Below, piece by piece: positions 55,764-64,000 of a stretch of 64,000 nucleotides of DNA; positions within the stretch are counted from its first letter, which is position 1; each line of letters begins with the position of its first letter. Below the pieces are notes generated by a model. That model was not told the origin of the DNA. It worked only from the letters and a program-made list of their open reading frames with translations, and searched no databases. Source of the DNA: Prostheceraeus crozeri (taxonomy: Eukaryota; Platyhelminthes; Polycladida; Euryleptidae); assembly GCA_907163375.1 (NCBI GenBank), contig CAJQUW010009290.1, positions 124,001-188,000 on the forward strand, written 5' to 3'. A program made the position numbers and the translations under genes.

Positions 55764-56654
55764 GTGAGCATGTGTTTTTCTGAATTTATCCATCGGATAA
55801 TGCCATATGAGAGGGAATGGTGTGACAAACCCAAACATTTAAAAATAAGTACTTATTGCATGATAGGACAATCGCTGGTTGTCCTGCTGGTTGCAGTAGA
55901 TGCAGTACTAAATGCTATATCATCATTGAGCCGCCATTTGCAGACTTTGACTGTATCTGCATCTAACATCGAATACTTCGTTCAGTCAACGAAAAATCAT
56001 CTGTCTGACATAGTTAATAATGATAATGCTTCATGGCGTGATCAAGCGCGGATTCTTTATGATAAAGCTTCAGAGGTTGTACACATTGAAGATGATGATA
56101 CTAGTGAAGTAGCGCCAACCATCAAAAGACTACATAAAAAGTTTGTTGATACTTTAGATCAGAAGTTTAATAACAGTGCAAGCATTTTCATGCGAAGTGC
56201 GGCTGTATTATCAACTTACAGAACATGTGCGGCTGCTGATGACTTTCAGACATCTGTAGAAAATATTGGGCGTCTTTTCCCACATGTTTTTGAGAATTTA
56301 GATCGACTAAGATCTGAGGCCTTGAGCTTTCACTATTTTGCTCAAGAGAAATCCAAGGAATTACCGGATGGGAAGCCAATACATGACTTGCTCACTAAGG
56401 ATCTGGGATATCCTCTCCTCCGAGCCCTGAGCTGCTGCATTGAATGCACTCCATCTACCACTGCTAGTGTCGAGCGGTCATTTAGTGCCATGAATGGCAT
56501 TCACACCAAATTGCGGAACAAATTGTCCCCTGTGTCCCTTAATCATTTAATGATGGTTGCAATTGAGGGACCAAATGAACTGAGTGACGAAACAGTTACT
56601 GAGATCATGCGATCATGGTCATCGCAGAAGTGTCGCAGAATAAAACTTTTTTGA
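55764..56654 (+). pseudogene. hAT-type transposase C-terminal fragment
   Basis: An open frame of 296 codons ending in KCRRIKLF. The C-terminal part holds the hAT dimerisation signature: LLRALSCCIECTPSTTASVE, RSFSAMNGIHTKLRNKLSP and LNHLMMVAIEGP. This version resembles the hAT domain of ZMYM1-like proteins. The N-terminal BED finger and the catalytic Asp regions are absent, so this is only the last third of a transposase, or an exon of a spliced copy. It remains open over its length, so decay is recent or it is an exon under selection. A Penelope element sits 40 bp beyond the stop. Confidence 0.8.
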
Positions 56655-56770
56655 TTTGAATATACTTACATTTCTTGAACGCATCAGTTTTTTTTCCACG
56701 TTGTAAACAAAAAGATAGCTCTCCCTCAATTTAGACGATTTATTTATTTTTTTAAAAAATAAAGTTCCCC

Positions 56771-56800
56771 GACGCGTTTCGTCACGGTGGACAGTATCAA
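56771..56800 (-). ncRNA. hammerhead-like motif in left inverted repeat
   Basis: Minus strand: TTGATAC, one base, GTC/GAC stem, then GAAACGCGTC. Positions 3 and 8 read T and A. The identical motif in the other inverted repeat is at 58514-58543. The related copy at 37291-37327 has GAAG in place of GAAA. Confidence 0.35.
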
Positions 56801-56952
56801 GGGGGTAAGTAAATGAACAGGCAGTTGGCTTAAATATAAAAATGATTAGGCAGTGACGACTCGTTAGATCAATTCATGTTTGCGGTTGATTTGTGGCTTG
56901 TTCAACGCTATGAAGCGTGCTTCGGCCATTTTAGTTTGCATCGAATTCTTTT

Positions 56953-58371
56953 GTTTATTTAGGACAGAAAGCTGAAAATTATCGATGTTCATCATTCTAT
57001 CGACATGGTCAGTCCAAACCATGTTCAGATAGTGCACTTTTACGATCTTGACAGTTCAAACTACGTCTGTGTTCATCATGCCGTAACTTTAAAGGTCGGC
57101 AAGTTTGACCAATGTAATTTTTATGACAAATTTTACATTCAAAATTATACACAATGTATTTATCGTTACACATATATTTAGGTCCAATATCCCTGCACAG
57201 TTTACAATTACATTTGTTATTGTTTTCAATAGTATTTATGCTATTAACTAAAGTTTGACCGGGTTTGCAGGTAACACGAACAGGAAGTTCATACTTACTG
57301 ACCAGTTTATTAATTTTTCTTAAGTAGCTATCACTAATGAAATCAACACAAAGGTTAATTTGATTTTCATTACTTTTAGTATTGGATTTTGATTTTGGTG
57401 TAATTGAGTTAGGCTTAAATCCATTTTCATACAGACGTTTTTTCATTACATTAACTGACTCTAAGGAAGTATCCGAACAAAGATCTTGCACATATTTAAT
57501 ACTACTGAGTACAAAATTATTTTTTATGTGATTTGGCAACCAACTATCTTTACGCATCGTAATTCCAGAATGACAGGATTTACTATACCATTTATACCGC
57601 AACCTTTGACTTACGGAAATACTTATATCCAAAAAATTCAAGTAACCGTTTTCAGGAATTTCAATTGTGAAATTGATGTTATTGTTTGCTGAATTAAAGA
57701 GATGTAATATATCCTGAAAAAACGTTTCACTTTTTGGATATGGTCCCAAGATTATATCATCGATATACCGCTTGTAAATTAAGGGTACAGTACCTAAATT
57801 TTTATTTAAGTTATCAAGAGCTATGGTTTCAATTGCATTCATGTAAATGATCGCAAAAGGCGGAGCAAAATGAGCCCCCATAGGGCATCCTTTAATCTGT
57901 AAATATGTCTTATTATTGTAGGTTATTTCATAATTATAGGATATGAATTTCAAAAAGTCAACTAGGTCTTCAACTCTAAAGCCATAATTATCAATTTTAT
58001 TCCAATGTATTTTAGCAAACGTCTCTATTTCTGCGATAGCCTCAGCAATTGGTATACTCGGATATAAGTTTTGAACGTCCAGTGAAATAAACACATAGTC
58101 CTCATTTACAAATTTGTCAGCATTTTCATTAAGAATTTTGATCAAAGATTTAGAACTATCCAAATGGGCTGGAACAAATTTTACTAATTGGTTGAGGAGA
58201 ACACTCACAAGCCAATCAACTTTCTGAGTAGGGGTGCCAATTACTGAAGCGATGGGCCTTAAGGGAAAGAAATTATTAATCTTATCTTTATGATCTTTTA
58301 TGTTTACACGAAAGTAAGCCGGATGACTTCCACAAGTCAGTAGTTTTTGATAGTCTATAACAAAAGAATTC
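56953..58371 (-). pseudogene. Penelope-like RT + GIY-YIG frame, copy 2 of lineage C
   Basis: A long minus-strand frame reading NFFPLRPIASVIGTPTQK, VFISLDVQNLYPSIPIAEAI (motif A), IKGCPMGAHFAPPFAIIYM (motif B), YKRYIDDIILGP (motif C), GYLNFLDISISVSQR, CNCKLCRDIGPKYMC (Cys-rich linker) and FECKICHKNYIGQTCRPLKL then RHDEHRRS (GIY-YIG). The frame stops at GLD (57009) through a one- or two-base insertion. The C-terminus AEARFIALNKPQINRKHELI continues in another frame to about 56870. The N-terminal portion before LRPIA is cut by the right inverted repeat. All RT catalytic Asp codons are intact. Confidence 0.9.
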
Positions 58372-58513
58372 GATGCAAACTAAAATGGCCGAAGCACGCT
58401 TCATAGCGTTGAACAAGCCACAAATCAACCGCAAACATGAATTGATCTAACGAGTCGTCACTGCCTAATCATTTTTATATTTAAGCCAACTGCCTGTTCA
58501 TTTACTTACCCCC

Positions 58514-58543
58514 TTGATACTGTCCACCGTGACGAAACGCGTC
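58514..58543 (+). ncRNA. hammerhead-like motif in right inverted repeat
   Basis: Plus-strand twin of 56771-56800: TTGATAC at 58514-58520, GTC at 58522-58524, GAC at 58531-58533, GAAAC from 58534. Confidence 0.35.
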
Positions 58544-58629
58544 GGGGAACTTTATTTTTTAAAAAAAAATAAATAAATAAATCGTCTAAATTGAGGGAGA
58601 GCTATCTTTTTGTTTACAACGTGGAAAAT

Positions 58630-60092
58630 TGCATAATGAACCTCCCGTATAAGACAACAAAAGATCTGGCATCAGTTTTTATTTCACTTATATTCATATA
58701 CATGTCTAAGCTGATCACTAGTTAAGTAGTGTCAGATCTCTTTCTTAACCGTGTCTAGTCGGTAAAATATAGCAGATTTGCCTGCCCCCCTGCAGCTTGT
58801 AGGACCCCCCCCCCGGATTTCATATCCTAGATTCAATACTGAATATCTTTATTTTATGATATTTCCTTTATGAATTCGACCTGTTGCCGACGAAGCGAGT
58901 GCAGCTGGCCCTTATCGCCTTCATTCAACTCCCGAATATTACGAATAAATAGCAATGACTAAGTGACACATGGTGGCATCATAGGTCTTGTCTTTCATGT
59001 AGATCATCGTCGGATCGGCGTCAGTTGCGAGGATAATCAACATTTCTCATTCGTCCTCAATAGATTGAACTTCACAGTTATCCAGCCGATTTCAGCATTT
59101 TCAAGTGTCGTTTTGTTACTTAAAATCAAAATTGGAGAAACCACAGAGATATATTGCTCTATCTGCGTGCTTGAGTGTATGACTTTCCACATTACTGATG
59201 GTCACGGTCGGAACTAGATCAATTTTCCATTCAACGCAATGCATTCTCAAGTCTGAATGGAGATTGACACCGCATTAATGCACACAGTCAGTGAATTTGG
59301 ATCGTGAAGAGCCGAACGGTGTGAATAACATTTCCATTTGACGAATTCATCACGGAGAAAAATCAAGTCAAACTTTTCACTTCACATGCCTGTCCGTTAT
59401 CTGACCGTTGACGTTTGTGTGTTTTCTGCTTCTGCAATGCGCGTGCTTGGCCAATCACACAAGCCGAAGGGAGACGAATATCCATCAGTGCGAGAGCTGC
59501 TGGCATTTTCTTCCTAAACTGGCGCACAAGCCTCTTATCAGCTTTAATTTATCGACTGTCACCCATCAGCAGTAAAACGACAATTCTTAACTGGTATCTC
59601 CAGTCGTCATGCAAGTTGTGGAGATCCAGCTGTTTATATAGATCCATTACTTCCGAGTTTCATACACTCAACAACGTAATGACCCAGCATGCATTTTTAG
59701 AGATATTGTTTGTTTATCTGCGACAATAACATCGGTTTTTATGACATTTTTATTATCTTCAACAGCAAACCGGTCAAGCCACCGCTAATGAGGAATGTCG
59801 TGTTTCTGCCTGATGATGGAAAATTCTGGTCTTAAAGTGCAATCATAATCATAAAAAGGACAAATCTCATTTTGATTTTTCTGGGAATTCCTGGGATGAT
59901 TTCTGGGAACTCGGAAATTCCTGGATCTACATGTACACAAACAAATGGGGATTTTCCGATGTTTGAAGTTCTGTAACTTGCAAGACGACTGGAATCACAA
60001 CTTAAGAATTGTCGTTTTACTGCTGTTGGGTGACAATCTGCATATTGAAATTAATAGGAAGCTCGTGCGCTAATTTAGAAAGGAAATGTCAG
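58630..60092. other. no gene seen
   Basis: No supported gene. A run of ten C occurs at 58805-58814, near GCCCCCCTGCAGCTTG. The short frames at 58963-59217 and 59415-59729 lack recognisable domains. Confidence 0.45.
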
Positions 60093-60790
60093 TACCACAG
60101 AATGATGTGCACCCTATGCCTACTACGAATCTACGCAAATCTGTGTGTCTGCCGAGTTCTAGTTACTCCCGCTTCTTGTAAGACACGATCAAAGAAAAAT
60201 GCATGCTTGTCCAATGAGACGCACATTGCAGATATTTGGCAGAAATGAAATTTCCTCTATCTTTTCTCTTGCCAAAAGAGATGAGCAAAGTCTAGAGACA
60301 ACATTTTCGGCATGATGTGTCTTCAGGCTATTTCCCATCATGCATATGTGATGTTAGCATGCTTGTGATTGGTGATGTATGCGAGAATGTGGTTCAATGT
60401 GGATAAAGTAGGCCAACATGTCGGTGCTTGCCGACAGCAGGAGGCTTGCAAAATTTGAATGCGTTTAGCTTCATGGATAATTGTTTATGAAGATGATGAG
60501 TAATGGCCTTATGACATTCCATATCAAAAGTCATGGCTCTAGACTTGGTATTTTTCAGTTGATAAGAGAAACATAGAGAACATTTATTTCATTATTTCAT
60601 TGTTACCAAAAAATTTAATCTGCGTCTGATTGGATTAGCATGTGTTTTTCTTTGATCCTGTCTGACAAGAGGAACTAACTAGAACTCGGCAGGCACGCAG
60701 ATCGTAGTAGGCATAGGGTGTACAATCATTCTATGAATATCTCATTTTCGGCCTCGCTCCCTGCAAAAACTCTCTCTGGTTGTCGGACGA
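60093..60790. mobile_element. foldback element F, copy 4
   Basis: The left half starts CCACAGAATGATGTGCACC and includes CTATGCCTACTACGAATC and TGCCGAGTTCTAGTTA. The right half is its complement (TAACTAGAACTCGGCA, GTAGTAGGCATAGGGTGTAC), ending CTCTCTCTGGTTGTCGGAC. The left tip is truncated. The last 65 bp belong also to the direct repeat that flanks the second recombinase locus. Confidence 0.75.
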
Positions 60791-61073
60791 GTCCTCAGGC
60801 AGTGCGTGGCAGGTGGTGACTTCATGAGCACTGCGGAGGACAGAGAAATTCGACGACATTCACCTTATTCGTCAATTATATATGAAAAATCTGTTTACTT
60901 TTTGTGAAATACCCAGTATACATGTACTTTATTATTGCTATAACATGATGGTCAAAACAGGCAACAAACATTGGTTGGAACATGAAGATGGAGTTTGTAT
61001 TCTATGCGATGATGGAACAATATAACATTAACACGGATTTTTGAGGGTAACAATGTAGGACATTTGAGCACGC
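60726..61073 (+). repeat. direct repeat, left copy, flanking tyrosine recombinase 2
   Basis: Nearly identical by eye to 63655-64000, offset 2929 bp: the tail of element F, then GTGGCAGGTGGTGACTTCAT, CGACGACATTCACCTTATTC, GTTGGAACATGAAGATGGAG and the first arm of the hairpin at 61049. The right copy is cut by the window end, so the full repeat length is unknown. Confidence 0.9.
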
Positions 61074-61102
61074 GTAAGCGCCTGAAAATGTCCTACATTG
61101 TT
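61049..61102. repeat. hairpin with perfect 17-bp arms, left of recombinase 2
   Basis: AACAATGTAGGACATTT (61049-61065) pairs with AAATGTCCTACATTGTT (61086-61102). The loop contains CGCGTAAGCGC. Weaker pairing extends outward (AACACGGATTTTT / AAAAAATCTATGTT). Confidence 0.9.
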
Positions 61103-61425
61103 GTCCGAAAAAATCTATGTTAATACTATTGTGCGCAATTGAAATGAACTGGGCAGCAATATAGGAAAAAAACCGGCAGCAACGCTATAAATATGCATGG
61201 AGATATACGCCAACTGAGATTTCTAAAACATTTTTCACATGCATAGATAGAGATATCGTCATTACAGGACACATTGTTCAATAGAAATGCAAAAGTCATA
61301 GTTCTGACAATGCCAAAAGGCGTGCAGACAATCATTGTCCGTACGCTTTTTTATTTTTCAAAAATGTCATAAAAAACACATGATGACATCAAATTACACC
61401 ATCTGTGCAAAAAACACAGAAATGT

Positions 61426-63106
61426 CTAGAGAAAAAACATTAGCCTGGCACCATTCTTTTCAAGAACGGCAGTCGGCATTCTTTCAACAGTCTTTTGCAC
61501 TATTTCTTCCGATTCACATATGATCACGTCTTGTGAACTTTGCACATCTTTTGCTCTTTTGACCATCACACTGACTTGTTTCTCTTCCTCTTTATCTTCT
61601 TCTTCCGATTTCTCTTGATGCAAATTTCTTTTCAAACTTTGGCTCATTCTCTTCATTTCTGACTTTCGTCGACATCCATATTGCAGATATCTCTATACAG
61701 TCTTCGTCTGCTTATGACCAGTTATTTTGCAAATATCCGTCAATTTATAACCGCCTTGGGATAGTTCGGAGATAACTGTCGGTCGGATACTGTGAGCTGT
61801 GTAAGACTTTCCTAACTGAGCCTCATTTGAAATAATACTCATAAGTTTCCCGAGAGTATTTACACCTATGGGCTGCTTCTCGCAATACTAAGAATTGCTC
61901 GAAAATTTTTTTCTGGCTTTAAGGAAAAAAGGGGTGGATAATGAATCACCATCAACAATTGATTCACGGCGCTTTTCTAAAAATAATTTCAGGCATGTAA
62001 CAGGGCATTCAACCTTGTTTTCACTTGATACCATCAACGCTTCCTTCACATTCTCCATCCCTTCCCGTGTGAGAACATTATCTACGTTTTTAATTTTTCC
62101 TTCGTTAAAACTAACGATATCGAGTCCCTCAGAGTCCTTATCAAATATGAAACGATCCTCCCTCAAATTACGGAACCATTCTCTCCCTCTAGTCCCGAAA
62201 TAGTAAATGATGTTATAATACGTCTCGTGTAATAGAACTGTCGGATTACTGCGATCAAAATAAACCGATAATTTACTGAGGTCTTCAGATTCGATGGCTT
62301 GAAAATGCTTAACTTGACCTCCGCATGCGATAAATTTACGGGCCAAGCATTTCAATGTTTTATTCGCATCGTAAAATCTATCGTCAGTAATTATGTTTAT
62401 CTTTCTCGACCTTATAAAATACCGAAAGATGCTCGCTCTAATACATATGAGGCTGGCGGGGGCATAATTATTATCATCATTTTTCTTCAAAGATCCATAA
62501 AACAAACGTAATACTTTTGCTAATTCACTCTCAGTACACTGTTTAAAATCAATGCTTAAAGCAGGATACTTTTCCAAGAAGTTATGAAACATCTTCATGT
62601 TATGCTTTTCTTGTTTGATGCTTGATTCAATTTGCATTGATTTTTCCATTGCGGTTACATCATCTGAAATGGAATAACAATATTTTGAGGATGCAGTTTA
62701 ATTAGCAAGTTGTCATTTACAGAAATATCGATTAAAATATAGTATTGTAATTATATGTACATTAGTTAGTGTAATTAGTGGATGAACCACGTTTTTATTG
62801 TTTTATCGACTCAACACAGAAATTCATTTTGTTCTGCATATTTACCGATATATTGTTATGGAATATTGGTAAGGAATAGAACGTTTACTTACCTTCAAGA
62901 TCTTTGATACTATTTTCATCATTGAGATCCGGTGCAAGTCCAAAAAGCGATTCTATGTCGTCAATATAATGTTCGGAGAAGTCATCATCACAAATGACGT
63001 TATCCTCTATATACTGTCTGTCTATTTCAGTCGAAATTTGATCACTGGTGAGCCCACTTATCATGTTGTTGGGAAATCTGCTCAAATTAATCAGTCTGGC
63101 ATCCAT
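61426..63106 (-). pseudogene. spliced tyrosine recombinase gene with two amber stops
   Basis: Exon 1 (63106-62893) starts MDARLINLSRFPNNMISG and is acidic. It ends CTTGAAG|GTAAGT. The 229-bp intron ends TTCCATTTCAG at 62664. Exon 2 continues in frame (phase 1) as DDVTAMEKSMQIESSIK. Then come a SAM-like core-binding region (LAKVLRLFYGSLKK, LICIRASIFRYFIR), YFGTRGREWFRNL (first catalytic Arg region), and after a TAG at 61888-61890, PIGVNTLGKLMSII and YTAHSIRPTVISEL (His-x-x-Arg). ICKITGHKQTKTV is followed by a second TAG (61693-61695) and RYLQYG, where the nucleophilic Tyr is expected. A Lys/Glu-rich tail ends at 61426. Both stops are single-base changes from likely TGG and CAG codons. Otherwise the frame is open, suggesting a young pseudogene or stop suppression. 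Confidence 0.85.
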
Positions 63107-63336
63107 AATGATAGCGTAATAACGTTGAACTGAGATGACTAAATGATGTGAGATATTTCAAATAGATTTGAAAAAGCGTGCAGACAATACTATGTCACGG
63201 ATTGACTACATAGATTATCCAGAATATTAGCTTAGAAATCAGAATTACAGCTATCGATAAGCCTGTCAAGTAAATATCCATTTCATGACTTCCATAGATT
63301 TCTATTGAACAATGTGATTATTATACTGGTTTGGCG

Positions 63337-63399
63337 TGCGGCAATGACCATACATACTCATGCGCTAACGCGCATTCGTATCTCATGGTCATTGCTGCA
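63337..63399. repeat. hairpin, right of recombinase 2
   Basis: TGCGGCAATGACCAT (63337-63351) pairs with ATGGTCATTGCTGCA (63385-63399) with one mismatch. Inner partial pairing closes a loop containing GCGCTAACGCG (63362-63372). It lies 231 bp before the start codon of the recombinase gene. Confidence 0.85.
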
Positions 63400-63504
63400 C
63401 TTCAATATAATATATAATTAGATAAACTCGATCGGCATTTATATTATTCCTAATTAATCGCAAAATATCGTGAAAATTGTTGCTTGTCTGAATGCGTTTA
63501 TAAA

Positions 63505-63593
63505 TTGATGTCTGTAGGCCTTTTTGGCAGTAGACGATTGATGTCTGTAGGTCTTTTTGGCAGTAGAAAATTAATGCTTTTTGCAGTAGACAA
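63505..63593 (+). repeat. 33-bp tandem repeat, 2.7 copies
   Basis: Units at 63505-63537 and 63538-63570 (TTGATGTCTGTAGG..TTTTTGGCAGTAGA), then a shortened third unit at 63571-63593. Confidence 0.85.
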
Positions 63594-63654
63594 TGCGCGA
63601 TAATTCTACTGCGAAATTTTATGGGATTTCCATAGAAAATGATCACTAGGGACA

Positions 63655-64000
63655 TCATTCTGTAAAAGTCTCTTTTTCGGCCTCGCTCCCTGCAAAAACT
63701 CTCTCTGGTTGTCGGACGAGTCCTCAAGCAGTGCGTGGCAGGTGGTGACTTCATGAGCACTGCGGAGGACAGAGAAATTCGACGACATTCACCTTATTCG
63801 TCAATTACATATGAAAAATCTGTTTACTTTTTGTGAAATACCCAGTATACATGTACTTTATTATTGCTATAACATGATGGTCAAAACAGGCAACAAACAT
63901 TGGTTGGAACATGAAGATGGAGTTTGTATTCTATGCGATGATGGAACAATATAACATTAACCTGGATTTTTGAGGGCAACAATGTAGGACATTTGAGCAC
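63655..64000 (+). repeat. direct repeat, right copy (cut by window end)
   Basis: Partner of 60726-61073 and still matching at the last base of the window, inside the first hairpin arm plus GAGCAC. Differences by eye are few (for example GGGTAAC versus GGGCAAC). Confidence 0.9.

Larger units (their letters stand above)
56692..58628 (-). mobile_element. Penelope-like element bracketed by about 260-bp inverted repeats
   Basis: The element's own 3' end (56692-56952) is repeated in reverse complement at 58361-58628, starting and ending at TTTTCCACGTTGTAAAC. The right copy includes the last 25 codons of the endonuclease in opposite orientation. Inverted or tandem terminal duplications (pLTR-like) are known for Penelope elements. 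GCATCAGTTTTT precedes the left end (56681-56692) and recurs at about 58671, about 42 bp past the right end, a possible target duplication with an extra tail. Confidence 0.85.

Overview
The window looks like transposon-rich, AT-rich, gene-poor DNA from an invertebrate animal. Three things point there: spliceosomal introns with GT..AG borders, a 12-helix SLC22-type transporter, and a repeat load typical of animals (Penelope-like retroelements, piggyBac, hAT, Tc1/mariner, Crypton-type tyrosine recombinases, a LINE, MITEs). I cannot name the phylum. There is no bacterial operon structure, CRISPR array or rRNA, and no convincing intact tRNA gene.

Layout. 1-11 kb: MITEs that share one terminal motif, a 5'-truncated Penelope-type reverse transcriptase fragment, one probable Ig-like exon and a two-exon coiled-coil gene 3' end. 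11-17 kb: a broken LINE, a broken Tc1/mariner transposase and long inverted repeats, one of them interrupted by a MITE. 17-30 kb: dispersed repeats, a complete but frameshifted piggyBac copy with TTAA target duplications, then long stretches without genes and a very long hairpin. 30-36 kb: a second copy of the Penelope-type fragment, a non-autonomous hAT element with a perfect 8-bp target duplication, and a TATA-driven Crypton-type tyrosine recombinase gene between two near-identical 28-bp palindromes. 36-44 kb: a pogo-like MITE and four Penelope-like copies or fragments. 44-53 kb: a 2-kb inverted-repeat element, a long gene-free stretch, and a Penelope copy nested in a foldback element. 53-55.3 kb: the only clearly intact host gene, an intronless SLC22 transporter. 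55.6-58.6 kb: a hAT transposase fragment followed by a Penelope element bracketed by about 260-bp inverted repeats. 60-64 kb: a second, spliced tyrosine recombinase gene with two amber stops, lying between two hairpins with related loops and between long direct repeats (the second cut by the window end).

Together, nearly all recognisable coding sequence belongs to mobile elements at different stages of decay, and nested insertions allow relative dating. The two tyrosine recombinase loci, each with palindromic or hairpin sequences around it, are the most unusual content. Next is the set of hammerhead-ribozyme-like motifs attached to Penelope copies, in which the core 3-8 base pair appears as C-G, G-C and T-A in different lineages. 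All similarity statements come from reading by eye; no database search was run.
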